This document shows positions 37,920-46,325 of a DNA stretch of 48,998 bases, in pieces. Position 1 is the first letter of the stretch. Every line of letters starts with the position of its first letter. The stretch covers positions 1-48,998 of the forward strand of contig JAEZVB010000072.1 of assembly GCA_023443285.1 (NCBI GenBank), given 5' to 3'. The position numbers and the translations under genes were made by a program. Origin of the DNA: Bacillota bacterium. GTDB taxonomy: Bacteria; Bacillota; Negativicutes; Sporomusales; Sporomusaceae. The notes below the pieces were generated by a model. The model did not search any database. It worked only from the letters and a program-made list of their open reading frames with translations, and was not told where the DNA came from.

Positions 37920-39224
37920 ATGAATACATACTGGAACAAACCAGCGGAAACAATGGAGCGGGAGGAAATGACCACCCTGCAGGCTGGTCGCCTTAAAGAA
38001 ATTGTCGCTAGGTTGTATCGGCAACAGCCGTTTTATCGTTCCAAGATGCAGGAACAGGGTCTATTACCGGAAGATATTGTTACATTAGAGGACATTCAAA
38101 AATTGCCGTTTGTTTACAAACAAGATATGCGTGATAATTATCCCTATGGTTTGTTTGCCGCGCCTATGTCTGAGATTGTCAGGGTGCATGCTTCCAGCGG
38201 GACTACCGGCAGGCCAACCGTTGTTGGCTATACCAAAAGAGATATTGGTATTTGGTCGGAAGTAGCAGCCCGCTCGCTGGTAGCGGCTGGTTTGAGCAGG
38301 CAGTCCTGTATTCAGATAGCCTATGGCTATGGCCTATTTACCGGTGGACTAGGTATTCACTATGGCGCCGAGCTATTGGGGGCTTCGGTAATTCCCATAT
38401 CCAGCGGCAATACAGCCAGGCAAATTATGTTAATGAAGGACTTTGGCACTACGGCGCTTGCTTGTACACCCTCTTATGCGCTATATATTGCCGAGACCAT
38501 GCGTGAAATGGGTATTGATCCCCGGGAAACCTCCCTTAGAACGGGGATTTTTGGGGCTGAGCCCTGGACTGAACGGATGCGTAAGGAGATTGAAGCGCAG
38601 CTTGGTATCAAGGCAATGGATATCTATGGTTTAAGTGAGATAATCGGGCCGGGTGTAGCGATTGAGTGTTCAGTTCAAGATGGCCTGCACATCAGCGAAG
38701 ACCATTTTTATCCGGAAATTATTAATCCGGTAACAGGGGAAGTGCTGCCTGATGGCGAAAAGGGAGAATTAGTGCTCACTACTCTTACTAAAGAAGGCAT
38801 GCCGATGATTCGCTACCGGACACGCGACCTTTCGGTATTGTATCGGGAAAAGTGTGCTTGTGGCCGGACACTGGTTAGAATGAGCAAGGTACTAGGACGC
38901 AGCGATGATATGCTGATTATCCGCGGTGTTAACGTATTCCCATCCCAGGTGGAGAATATACTGCTTGGTATTAGCAACACTACACCCCATTATCAGCTCA
39001 TTGTTGAACGTAAAGATAATATGGATCATCTAACTGTGCTTGTGGAATTGACAGAAGAGATGTTCACAGATGAAGTACGTGGTCTGGAAGCATTAGAAGC
39101 CAAAATTAAAGGCGAACTCTCTAGTGTGCTTAGTGTGTCGGCCGCTGTCCGGCTTGTTGGCCCTAAAACCATTGAGCGGAGCGAAGGCAAAGCCAAACGG
39201 GTCATTGATAAACGGGAATTGTAA
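37920..39224 (+). CDS. phenylacetate-CoA ligase-type (PaaK) AMP-dependent acyl-CoA ligase
   Basis: 434 residues, the usual PaaK length. The adenylate-binding P-loop VHASSGTTGRPTVVGYT lies near residue 87, the YGLSEIIGPGVA block near 240, and YRTRDLSVL and KVLGRSDDMLIIRGVNVFPS near 300-345. It makes an aryl- or acyl-CoA from acid, CoA and ATP. Together with the ACT gene 31 bases on, it forms a pair common in anaerobes that handle aromatic or branched 2-oxo acids with ferredoxin oxidoreductases. Real substrate unknown. GAGAGGAG precedes the ATG. Confidence 0.9.
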   Translation: MNTYWNKPAETMEREEMTTLQAGRLKEIVARLYRQQPFYRSKMQEQGLLPEDIVTLEDIQKLPFVYKQDMRDNYPYGLFAAPMSEIVRVHASSGTTGRPTVVGYTKRDIGIWSEVAARSLVAAGLSRQSCIQIAYGYGLFTGGLGIHYGAELLGASVIPISSGNTARQIMLMKDFGTTALACTPSYALYIAETMREMGIDPRETSLRTGIFGAEPWTERMRKEIEAQLGIKAMDIYGLSEIIGPGVAIECSVQDGLHISEDHFYPEIINPVTGEVLPDGEKGELVLTTLTKEGMPMIRYRTRDLSVLYREKCACGRTLVRMSKVLGRSDDMLIIRGVNVFPSQVENILLGISNTTPHYQLIVERKDNMDHLTVLVELTEEMFTDEVRGLEALEAKIKGELSSVLSVSAAVRLVGPKTIERSEGKAKRVIDKREL

Positions 39225-39255
39225 TTAGTCAATAAACAAATATGGGAGGTACAGC

Positions 39256-39708
39256 ATGATTATTAATCAATTGTCGGTGTTTGTTGAAAACCAGCCTGGC
39301 AAGCTGGCCGAAGTATTAGGGGTACTTCATTCGCACGGAGTTAATATTCGGGCTATGTCGGTTGCCGATACGGCTGATTTTGGTATTTTACGGATTGTTG
39401 TTAATGAACCTGAGAAGGTTCAGCAGATATTGCGCGGCGCTGGTTTTACTGTTAGGATTACGCCGGTGGTTTGTATTATGTTGAGTGACCAGCCGGGCGG
39501 CTTGTTTGAGCATGTCAACAAATTGAGTTCAGCTGGAATAAATATTGAATATATCTATGCTTTTGCTGCTAACGCAACCGAGAAAAATGCCCGGGTTGTG
39601 CTCAAGGTTGATAATTTGTCTTTGGCTGAACGCCTAATTAGCGGTAAAGGGGAAACCGCTGATGCTTACCAGGAGGACGCTGGTTCTACTCCTAATTTCT
39701 ACTGGTAA
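39256..39708 (+). CDS. tandem ACT-domain protein
   Basis: 150 residues with two ACT domains: QLSVFVENQPGKLAEVLGVL (1-65) and CIMLSDQPGGLFEHVNKLSS (72-140). ACT domains bind amino acids and act as allosteric modules; this stand-alone type usually accompanies a PaaK-like ligase. It may sense a branched-chain or aromatic amino acid for its partner. GGGAGG precedes the ATG; a terminator follows. Confidence 0.9.
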   Translation: MIINQLSVFVENQPGKLAEVLGVLHSHGVNIRAMSVADTADFGILRIVVNEPEKVQQILRGAGFTVRITPVVCIMLSDQPGGLFEHVNKLSSAGINIEYIYAFAANATEKNARVVLKVDNLSLAERLISGKGETADAYQEDAGSTPNFYW

Positions 39709-39750
39709 ATAATGCTTTGTTCCACATAGTAAAATATTTTGTATACCTGT

Positions 39751-39781
39751 AAAGACCTGTGTCTAAGACGCAGGTCTTTTG
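39751..39781 (+). terminator. terminator after the ACT gene
   Basis: AAAGACCTGTGTC-taa-GACGCAGGTCTTTT. Confidence 0.88.
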
Positions 39782-39854
39782 TTACTCTATGACGAACAGG
39801 TAACTAGCTGTCTGCCGACTTTACTACGCATACAGCCGGGGGGAGGAAACAGAT

Positions 39855-40805
39855 TTGCCACAGATAATAACACTTGGCGAGAGTATGGTAATGATGGTGG
39901 CTGACCAAAGTGATTCGCTGCAGTTTGTCACCAGTTATACGAGGAAAATTGCCGGGGCAGAGTCCAATGTTGCTATTGGTTTGGCCAGGCTTGGCCATGA
40001 TGTGGGTTGGATTAGCGCCATCGGAGATGATCCATTTGGCACCTATATTCGCAACACGATTCGCGGTGAAGGTGTGGACACTTCGCAGGTTCAAATTCTT
40101 GAAGACTATCCGACAGGCATGTTGGTGAAAGAACGTAATGAAATTGGTGATCCCAAAGTATTTTATTACCGGCGGGGATCGGCGGCAAGCCACATAACTT
40201 CAGACATGCTATCTGAAGGCTATTTTGCCGACGCCAAAATTCTGCATATTACCGGTATTTTTCCGGCGCTTAGCGATAATTGTCGCGAGACGTTGCTGCG
40301 GGCGGCAGAACTTGCTAAAGATAAAGGGGCGTTGATTACGTTTGACCCCAATATCAGGCTGAAGTTATGGGATAAGGAACAAGCCAGGACTACCCTGCTC
40401 AAGCTGGCCGGTCTGTCTGACCTTATTATGCCTGGACGAAAGGAAGCCGAGATTTTAATTGGGACAGGTGACTGGGACAAAGTAAAAGAGTATTTCCATA
40501 ACCTGGGCAACCGTTATATTGTTATGAAAGATGGCCCTGAGGGTGCTTTTTACTCGCACCAGGAAGGCAATGAGGTTGTCGAAGCCGGGTATGCCAAAGG
40601 TTTCCCGGTAAGGCGGGTGGTAGATACGGTGGGTGCCGGGGACGGTTTTGCTGTAGGGATTTTGTCAGCTCTTATGGAGGAACTTAGTTTAAAACAAGCG
40701 GTTACCCGGGGCAATGCCATTGGTTCTCTGGCTGTTACTGTTCAAGGTGATGTAGAAGGCTATCCTACCAGGCGTCAGCTGGAAGAATATTTGGAGGAGT
40801 CTTGA
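39855..40805 (+). CDS. PfkB-family sugar kinase (2-keto-3-deoxygluconate kinase-like)
   Basis: 316 residues from TTG 39855 with GGGGAGG upstream. N-terminal ITLGESMVMM and AGAESNVAIGLARLGHDVGW substrate-side motifs, and the PfkB signature VDTVGAGDGFAVG with catalytic Asp near residue 261. The FYYRRGSAASH segment is that of KDG/ribokinase-like enzymes. It would phosphorylate KDG or a similar sugar acid in the cytoplasm. It stands alone between the ACT gene and the ilv leader. Confidence 0.88.
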   Translation: MPQIITLGESMVMMVADQSDSLQFVTSYTRKIAGAESNVAIGLARLGHDVGWISAIGDDPFGTYIRNTIRGEGVDTSQVQILEDYPTGMLVKERNEIGDPKVFYYRRGSAASHITSDMLSEGYFADAKILHITGIFPALSDNCRETLLRAAELAKDKGALITFDPNIRLKLWDKEQARTTLLKLAGLSDLIMPGRKEAEILIGTGDWDKVKEYFHNLGNRYIVMKDGPEGAFYSHQEGNEVVEAGYAKGFPVRRVVDTVGAGDGFAVGILSALMEELSLKQAVTRGNAIGSLAVTVQGDVEGYPTRRQLEEYLEES

Positions 40806-40832
40806 TATAAATTTTTCTCCAAAAAAAACATG

Positions 40833-40861
40833 TTGACAAAAGACAATAGTCCTGGCATAAT
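40833..40861 (+). promoter_or_regulatory. sigma-A promoter of the ilv-leu operon leader
   Basis: Perfect TTGACA (40833-40838), 17-base spacer, CATAAT (40856-40861). The transcript starts just before the ykkC aptamer. Confidence 0.75.
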
Positions 40862-40886
40862 GTATACAAAATTACATGTTGCGTAA

Positions 40887-40998
40887 GGAAGTGCGTCTAG
40901 GGTTCCGCTGGTTGACAGGTCTGGGCCGAGCGACGCAGAGCATAGGGGATTTTACCTATGTTACACCGTGAGTAGAAAAGGCTCTGCGGAAAGTTTCT
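40887..40998 (+). promoter_or_regulatory. ykkC-family riboswitch, copy 2 (ppGpp subtype inferred)
   Basis: GGAAGUGCGUCUAGGGUUCCG is followed by a CUG-guuga-CAG hairpin, GUCUGGGCCGAGCG, GACGCA pairing with UGCGUC, then ACACCGU-GAG-UAGAAAAGG-CUC-UGCGG. Relative to copy 1, helix pairs have changed together (GGG/CCC to GAG/CUC; GGCGCA to GACGCA). Its place before branched-chain amino-acid genes and a T-box is the setting described for ppGpp-binding subtype 2a, so that ligand is the best guess. Confidence 0.87.
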
Positions 40999-41036
40999 TA
41001 CTTTTTTGAAGAAGCTTTCTGTCAGGGTATTTTTGT
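40981..41036 (+). terminator. terminator of ykkC copy 2
   Basis: CTCTG, GAAAGTTTCTT, loop, AAGAAGCTTTC, CAGGG, then TATTTTTG. The CTCTG strand also belongs to the aptamer core, so folds are exclusive. Confidence 0.7.
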
Positions 41037-41055
41037 AATCATTTTGCAACATACT

Positions 41056-41339
41056 AAAGAGCATACTAAATAAAGCAATGATTGGGAGCAAGGCCTAACA
41101 TCCTGCCCAGAGAACCGGTGGTTGGTGCGAACCGGTGCAGGGGTAAGCTCTACTCGCCCAGGAGCTCTTTGTTCGACTGCCTGTTGTGATATTCATAGAG
41201 GCACTAGACAATAGCGGTGCCGGCCGTTATCCGGTAAGTCGTGAGAAAACTCATGATGTAATGAGCCCAAAGTAGGGTGGTACCGCGCGTATAGAGCGCC
41301 CCTATGGTCAGATGTAGAGTCTGCCATAGGGGCTTTTTT
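41056..41339 (+). promoter_or_regulatory. T-box leader, leucine-specific (CUC)
   Basis: Stem I base AAAGAGC (41056) pairs with GCTCTTT (41164). AGAGAACCGG and GGTGCGAACCGG form the upper stem. The specifier loop 3' strand ACUCGCCC contains CUC (41153-41155), a Leu codon. The T-box AGTAGGGTGGTACCGCG is at 41271-41287. A terminator GCCCCTATGG/CCATAGGGGC with six T ends at 41339. Uncharged tRNA-Leu should promote read-through into ilvN. Confidence 0.93.
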
Positions 41340-41378
41340 ACATTTAGCGGTGCAAACGAATAGTAAAGGAGAGTAAAT

Positions 41379-41921
41379 ATGGAGGTGGAAATTGTGCAGT
41401 CTAATGTTCTTTCGGTGCTAGTACACAATCAGCCAGGGGTGTTGGTCCGAGTCGCAGGGATGTTTTCCCGCCGGGGATTTAATATTGACAGTTTGACAGT
41501 AGGTGTTACGCAAGACCCTGGATTTTCCCGGATAACAGTAGCCGTTCGCGGCAACCAGGCCTTCATTGACCAAGTGAAAAAGCAGATTGAAAAGCTGGTA
41601 GAAGTAGTAGCTGTGCAGATTCTGCCACTCGATCATTCGGTGGTGCGAGGTATGGCGCTGCTAAAAGTCAAGGCTGGCGACAACCGTTCCGAAATACTAA
41701 AACTGGCTGAGGTTTTTCGGGCCAATGTTGTGGATATCTCAGGCAGCACGGTTACCATGGAGGTAACCGGTGAGGACAGCAAGATAAGTGCCTTAACAGA
41801 ATTATTAATACCCTACGGACTTCTGGAAACCATCCAAACCGGCCTTGTAGCGCTGGAGCGGGGTGAAAATACAATTTATGAACATGAGGAGAGAGATAAT
41901 TATGAGCAAAATGTATTATGA
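41379..41921 (+). CDS. ilvN: acetolactate synthase small (regulatory) subunit
   Basis: 180 residues. An N-terminal ACT domain begins SVLVHNQPGVLVRVAGMFSR and holds RGFNIDSLTVGVTQDPGFSR, and a C-terminal domain is typical of IlvN/IlvH. It gives valine feedback inhibition and boosts the activity of IlvB. First gene after the T-box, GGAGAG upstream. It overlaps ilvC by 20 bases. Its catalytic partner is not beside it but at the far end of the operon. Confidence 0.95.
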   Translation: MEVEIVQSNVLSVLVHNQPGVLVRVAGMFSRRGFNIDSLTVGVTQDPGFSRITVAVRGNQAFIDQVKKQIEKLVEVVAVQILPLDHSVVRGMALLKVKAGDNRSEILKLAEVFRANVVDISGSTVTMEVTGEDSKISALTELLIPYGLLETIQTGLVALERGENTIYEHEERDNYEQNVL

Positions 41922-42894
41922 ACAAGACGCGCGTTGGGAACTGATCCAAGGAAAAACGGTAGCCATTATCGGTTATGGCAGCCAAGGTCATGCTCACGCT
42001 TTAAACTTGAAAGAAAGTGGTATAAAAGTTGTTGTTGGTCTGCATGAAGGCAGCAAATCGGCAGCCAAAGCCCGGGAAGACGGCCTGACTGTTACCAGTG
42101 TTGCTGAGGCGGCAAAAGCTGCCGACATTACCATGATTCTTATCCCGGATGAAAAACAAGGAAAAGTATATGCAGAAGAAATTGCTCCTAACCTGAAACC
42201 GGGTTCGGCACTGGCTTTTGCTCATGGTTTTAACATTCATTTCAGCCAAATCGTACCACCTGCGAATGTGGATGTATTTATGGTTGCACCGAAAGGCCCT
42301 GGCCATTTAGTGCGTCGGGTATTTACCGAAGGCAAAGGTGTACCTTGTCTGATGGCTGTATATCAAGACTTTAGCGGCAGCACTCAGGATCTGGCTCTGG
42401 CCTATGCCAAAGGCATTGGCGGTGCCCGCGCCGGCGTACTTGTTACTACCTTCAAGGATGAAACCGAATCTGACCTCTTTGGTGAGCAGGCTGTATTATG
42501 CGGCGGCGTAACTGAACTAATTAAAGCAGGTTTTGATACACTTGTAGGCGCTGGCTACGAGCCGGAAATTGCGTACTTTGAGTGCATGCATGAGATGAAG
42601 CTTATTGTTGACCTCATGTATGAAGGCGGCATGGCTCAAATGCGGTATTCCATCAGTGACACTGCCGAATATGGCGATTATGTAACCGGCCCGAGGATTG
42701 TCACCGAAGAAACCCGCGCCGAAATGAGAAGAGTGTTAGCCGAGATTCAAAATGGCACTTTCGCACGCAATTGGATCCTGGAAAATCAGGCTAACCGTCC
42801 TAATTTCCTTGCTAAACGCCGTCAAGAGTCCGAGCACAAAATTGAAGTTGTCGGTAAAGAACTGCGCAGCATGATGTCCTGGATAAAGAAATAA
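41902..42894 (+). CDS. ilvC: ketol-acid reductoisomerase
   Basis: 330 residues, class I length. The Rossmann motif IGYGSQGHAHALNL sits at residues 22-35, then VVGLHEGSKS, MVAPKGPGHLVRR, and the Mg-binding DETESDLFGEQAVL and AYFECMHEMKLIVDLMYEGG blocks. Converts acetolactate (or acetohydroxybutyrate) to the dihydroxy acid with NAD(P)H. The start at 41902 has GAGGAGAG upstream and lies inside the ilvN end, so translation is coupled. Confidence 0.97.
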   Translation: MSKMYYEQDARWELIQGKTVAIIGYGSQGHAHALNLKESGIKVVVGLHEGSKSAAKAREDGLTVTSVAEAAKAADITMILIPDEKQGKVYAEEIAPNLKPGSALAFAHGFNIHFSQIVPPANVDVFMVAPKGPGHLVRRVFTEGKGVPCLMAVYQDFSGSTQDLALAYAKGIGGARAGVLVTTFKDETESDLFGEQAVLCGGVTELIKAGFDTLVGAGYEPEIAYFECMHEMKLIVDLMYEGGMAQMRYSISDTAEYGDYVTGPRIVTEETRAEMRRVLAEIQNGTFARNWILENQANRPNFLAKRRQESEHKIEVVGKELRSMMSWIKK

Positions 42895-42927
42895 GCAGTA
42901 AAAATTTAATGAAAGCGAGGTAATGAC

Positions 42928-44472
42928 ATGGAAGCTCGAAAAATTCAAATATTCGACACTACTCTCCGCGATGGCGAGCAAACGCCTGGAGTAAGCCTGC
43001 AAACAGAAGAAAAGGTGGAAATTGCTCTAGCACTCGCAAAGCTACAGGTTGACGTCATTGAAGCCGGGTTTCCGGTTGCCTCGCCTGGTGATTTCGAGGC
43101 TGTGAGCCAAATTGCCGCCAGAGTAAAAGGCCCGATTATTGCGGCTTTGGCTCGTGCTAATGAAAAAGACATTGAAACCGCCTATAAGGCTGTAAAAAAG
43201 GCGGAAAGACCACGTATACACACGTTTATCGCTACCAGTGATATTCATCTTGAGCATAAGCTCAAGATGACCCGTGAGGAGCTACTGGATCGAGCCGAAA
43301 AGGCTGTCCGTTATGCCAAAAGCCTGGTAAACGATGTTGAATTTTCGGCAGAGGATGCTTCTCGCTCTGACTGGGATTTCTTATGCCAGGTCTACGAGCG
43401 GGCAATTGCTGCCGGCGCCAATGTTATCAATGTGCCTGACACGGTTGGTTATACCACACCACAGGAATTTGGTGCACTCATTACTTATATTCGCGAGCAT
43501 GTGCCTAATATTAATGACGCTGTCATCAGCGTGCATTGTCATGATGATTTGGGGATGGCTGTGGCTAACACGCTGGCAGCGATTGCTGCCGGTGCCGGGC
43601 AAGCAGAATGCACCATTAACGGTTTGGGAGAACGGGCCGGTAATGCCGCTATGGAAGAGCTGGTTATGGCATTGCAAACTCGTCATGAATATTACCACGC
43701 GATAACCAATATTAGTACTAAGCAAATTTACCGGACTTCGCGCTTAGTCAGTACCCTAACTGGTATTGCCGTACCGCCGAATAAAGCGGTAGTGGGCGAC
43801 AATGCTTTTGCTCACGAATCAGGTATTCATCAGCATGGGGTGCTCAATAATCCGTTGACTTATGAGATTATGAGTCCCGAGTCGGTAGGCATCAGCCGTA
43901 ATGCCATTGTGCTTGGCAAGCATTCTGGGCGTCATGCTTTCGAAGAGCGCCTCAAGCATCTGGGTTATGAGCTTGATTCGGATACCATCAATACCCTGTT
44001 TGCCAAGTTTAAAGAATTGGCCGATCGAAAGAAAATGGTATTTGACCGGGATATTGAAGCGCTCATTGTGGAAAAGGCAACAGTGCGGCCGGAATGGTAT
44101 ACGCTTACGTATCATCATGTGGCAAGTGGCAACAACATATTGGCTACGGCCTCCGTTCAGCTGAGGACAAGTGCCGGTATAGCGGAAGCTGCTGGCTGCG
44201 GTACCGGCCCGGTAGACGCTGTATTTAAGGCTATCGAGCAGGCTGTAGGATTTCCAGTGGGTCTTAAGGATTATCATCTGAAAGCAGTTACGGCTGGCGA
44301 AGATGCGCTGGGCGAAGCCACTACCTGGATTGAACGGGACGGCAGAGTCTTTAGTGGGCGAGGATTGGCTATTGATGTAATTGAAGCAAGTGCTAAAGCT
44401 TATGTCAACGCAATTAACAAAATGCTGGCTGTTTGCGGGTTTCCCGCAGTGGAAGAAGCAGCAGGGAGGTAA
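42928..44472 (+). CDS. leuA: 2-isopropylmalate synthase
   Basis: 514 residues. TIM-barrel HMGL domain: IFDTTLRDGEQTPGVSL at residues 8-24, metal ligands in VHCHDDLGMA near residue 203 and HESGIHQHGV. The C-terminal LeuA dimer/allosteric domain begins near residue 385 (TLTYHHVASGNN) and would bind leucine for feedback inhibition. Joins acetyl-CoA and 2-oxoisovalerate, the first committed step of leucine synthesis. GCGAGG precedes the ATG. Confidence 0.97.
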   Translation: MEARKIQIFDTTLRDGEQTPGVSLQTEEKVEIALALAKLQVDVIEAGFPVASPGDFEAVSQIAARVKGPIIAALARANEKDIETAYKAVKKAERPRIHTFIATSDIHLEHKLKMTREELLDRAEKAVRYAKSLVNDVEFSAEDASRSDWDFLCQVYERAIAAGANVINVPDTVGYTTPQEFGALITYIREHVPNINDAVISVHCHDDLGMAVANTLAAIAAGAGQAECTINGLGERAGNAAMEELVMALQTRHEYYHAITNISTKQIYRTSRLVSTLTGIAVPPNKAVVGDNAFAHESGIHQHGVLNNPLTYEIMSPESVGISRNAIVLGKHSGRHAFEERLKHLGYELDSDTINTLFAKFKELADRKKMVFDRDIEALIVEKATVRPEWYTLTYHHVASGNNILATASVQLRTSAGIAEAAGCGTGPVDAVFKAIEQAVGFPVGLKDYHLKAVTAGEDALGEATTWIERDGRVFSGRGLAIDVIEASAKAYVNAINKMLAVCGFPAVEEAAGR

Positions 44473-44478
44473 TTCATC

Positions 44479-45747
44479 ATGGCTAGACCAATGACTATGA
44501 CAGAGAAAATCTTTGCCGCACATGCCGGTTTGACTGAGGTTCAGCCTGGGCAGCTTATCAAAGCCAAGCTGGATCTGGTGCTAGGTAATGATATCACGGC
44601 GCCACCGGCCATCAAAGAATTTGAACAAATCAGCGACAAGGTTTTTGATAAAGATAAAATTGTACTGGTTCCTGACCATTTTACCCCGAATAAAGATATA
44701 AAATCGGCTGAGATGGCCAAAACTATGCGGGAGTTTGCCAGAAAACACAATATAACCCATTACTTCGAAGTCGGGCGCATGGGGATTGAACATGTGCTAT
44801 TGCCGGAACAGGGCTTAGTGGCACCTGGCGAAGTGATTATTGGCGCCGATTCTCATACCTGTACTTATGGCGCTGTGGGGGCATTTGCCACTGGTGTTGG
44901 CTCTACCGACATGGCCTGCGCGATGGCAACAGGCGAAACCTGGTTTAAGATTCCGGCCAGTATCAAGGTGGAACTAACTGGCAAATTACCCAAGTGGGTA
45001 TGCGGTAAGGATGTAATCCTAAAACTTATTGGCATGATCGGTGTTGACGGAGCACGTTACCAGTCTCTGGAGTTTGCCGGATCGGGGGTAGCTGAGCTTA
45101 CCATGACTGACAGGCTGACAATCTCTAATATGGCGATTGAAGCCGGTGCTAAAAACGGTATTTTCCCGGTAGACAGCGTTACGGAGCAATATTTAGCCGG
45201 TCGGGTCAAAAAAGCATACAAAGCCGTGGCTGCCGATCTGGATGCTGAGTATGTAAGAACAGTTACGATTAATTTGTCAGAGCTTACACCAGTTGTGGCG
45301 CTGCCACATTTGCCGGAAAACGTGCGCCCGGTTAGGGAAATTGCACCTACCCCGATTAACCAAGTTATTATCGGCTCCTGCACCAATGGCCGGATTGAGG
45401 ATTTGGCACAGGCGGCCGCCATACTGAAGGGCAAACAGGTGCATCAGGATGTCAGGGCTATTATTATTCCTGGCAGTCAGGCTGTCTATCTGGAAGCCAT
45501 AAAATTAGGCTATGTAGAAATTTTTGTGAGCGCCGGTGCGGTTGTCAGTACCCCGACCTGTGGCCCCTGCTTGGGCGGACATATGGGCATAATGGCTAAG
45601 GGCGAACGGGCGGTGGCAACGACCAACCGTAATTTCCGCGGACGTATGGGTCATGTTGACAGCGAGGTATTTCTAGCCAGTCCGGCAGTAGCAGCGGCAA
45701 GTGCAGTACTCGGCCGAATTGCCGGTCCTGAGGAGGTAGTAGCATGA
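44479..45747 (+). CDS. leuC: 3-isopropylmalate dehydratase large subunit
   Basis: 422 residues, the shorter LeuC type of archaea and many anaerobes. Aconitase-fold 4Fe-4S ligands: the Cys in GSCTNGR near residue 300 and the pair in TCGPCLGG near residue 360. VLVPDHFTPNKDIKSAEM and GADSHTCTYGA are substrate/cluster motifs. It isomerises 2- to 3-isopropylmalate with LeuD. GGGAGG precedes the ATG; overlaps leuD by four bases (ATGA). Confidence 0.97.
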   Translation: MARPMTMTEKIFAAHAGLTEVQPGQLIKAKLDLVLGNDITAPPAIKEFEQISDKVFDKDKIVLVPDHFTPNKDIKSAEMAKTMREFARKHNITHYFEVGRMGIEHVLLPEQGLVAPGEVIIGADSHTCTYGAVGAFATGVGSTDMACAMATGETWFKIPASIKVELTGKLPKWVCGKDVILKLIGMIGVDGARYQSLEFAGSGVAELTMTDRLTISNMAIEAGAKNGIFPVDSVTEQYLAGRVKKAYKAVAADLDAEYVRTVTINLSELTPVVALPHLPENVRPVREIAPTPINQVIIGSCTNGRIEDLAQAAAILKGKQVHQDVRAIIIPGSQAVYLEAIKLGYVEIFVSAGAVVSTPTCGPCLGGHMGIMAKGERAVATTNRNFRGRMGHVDSEVFLASPAVAAASAVLGRIAGPEEVVA

Positions 45748-46244
45748 GGTTTACCGGAAAAGTATGGCGCTATGGCGATAATGTAGATACAGATGTCATT
45801 ATTCCTGCCCGGTACCTAAATACCGCCAATATGAAAGAACTGGCCGCGCATGCCATGGAGGACATTGATCCGACCTTTGCCGGGCAGGTGAATGCTGGCG
45901 ATATTATTGTGGCTGGTAAAAACTTTGGTTGCGGCTCATCACGGGAACATGCACCAGGGGCGCTCAAAGCTGCCGGTGTTGCCTGTGTCGTTGCCGAAAG
46001 TTTTGCCCGGATATTTTACCGCAATGCCATTAATATTGGTTTGCCGCTTATCGAGCTGGGTGAGGGCGAGATCAATATTAAGGCCGGTGATACTCTGGCA
46101 GTGGATTTGGCTGCCGGTCAGGCCGAAAATCTGGCGTCAGGCGAAAAATTTGCGATACCGGCGCTGCCTGGTTTTATCCAGGATATTGCGCAGGCCGGCG
46201 GTTTGGTTTCTTATACGCAGCAGTTGCTGACAAAGGAGAAATAG
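45744..46244 (+). CDS. leuD: 3-isopropylmalate dehydratase small subunit
   Basis: 166 residues. Opens with GKVWRYGDNVDTDVIIPARY and contains GKNFGCGSSREHAPGALK near residue 58, the swivelling-domain signature of short LeuD proteins. Completes the hydratase with LeuC. The four-base overlap with leuC implies coupled translation. Confidence 0.97.
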   Translation: MRFTGKVWRYGDNVDTDVIIPARYLNTANMKELAAHAMEDIDPTFAGQVNAGDIIVAGKNFGCGSSREHAPGALKAAGVACVVAESFARIFYRNAINIGLPLIELGEGEINIKAGDTLAVDLAAGQAENLASGEKFAIPALPGFIQDIAQAGGLVSYTQQLLTKEK

Positions 46245-46257
46245 TGATATTAAAGAT

Positions 46258-46300
46258 GAGATTGCTTCATATGCTTCTTGATAATGAAGCAATCTCTTTT
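46258..46300 (+). terminator. intra-operon hairpin between leuD and leuB
   Basis: GAGATTGCTTCAT / ATGAAGCAATCTC, 13-base perfect arms around a 13-base loop, followed by TTTT then CCCC. It looks like an attenuating terminator or a processing/stability hairpin inside the operon. Confidence 0.55.
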
Positions 46301-46325
46301 CCCCAGTAGTGGGTAGGAGGTAACA

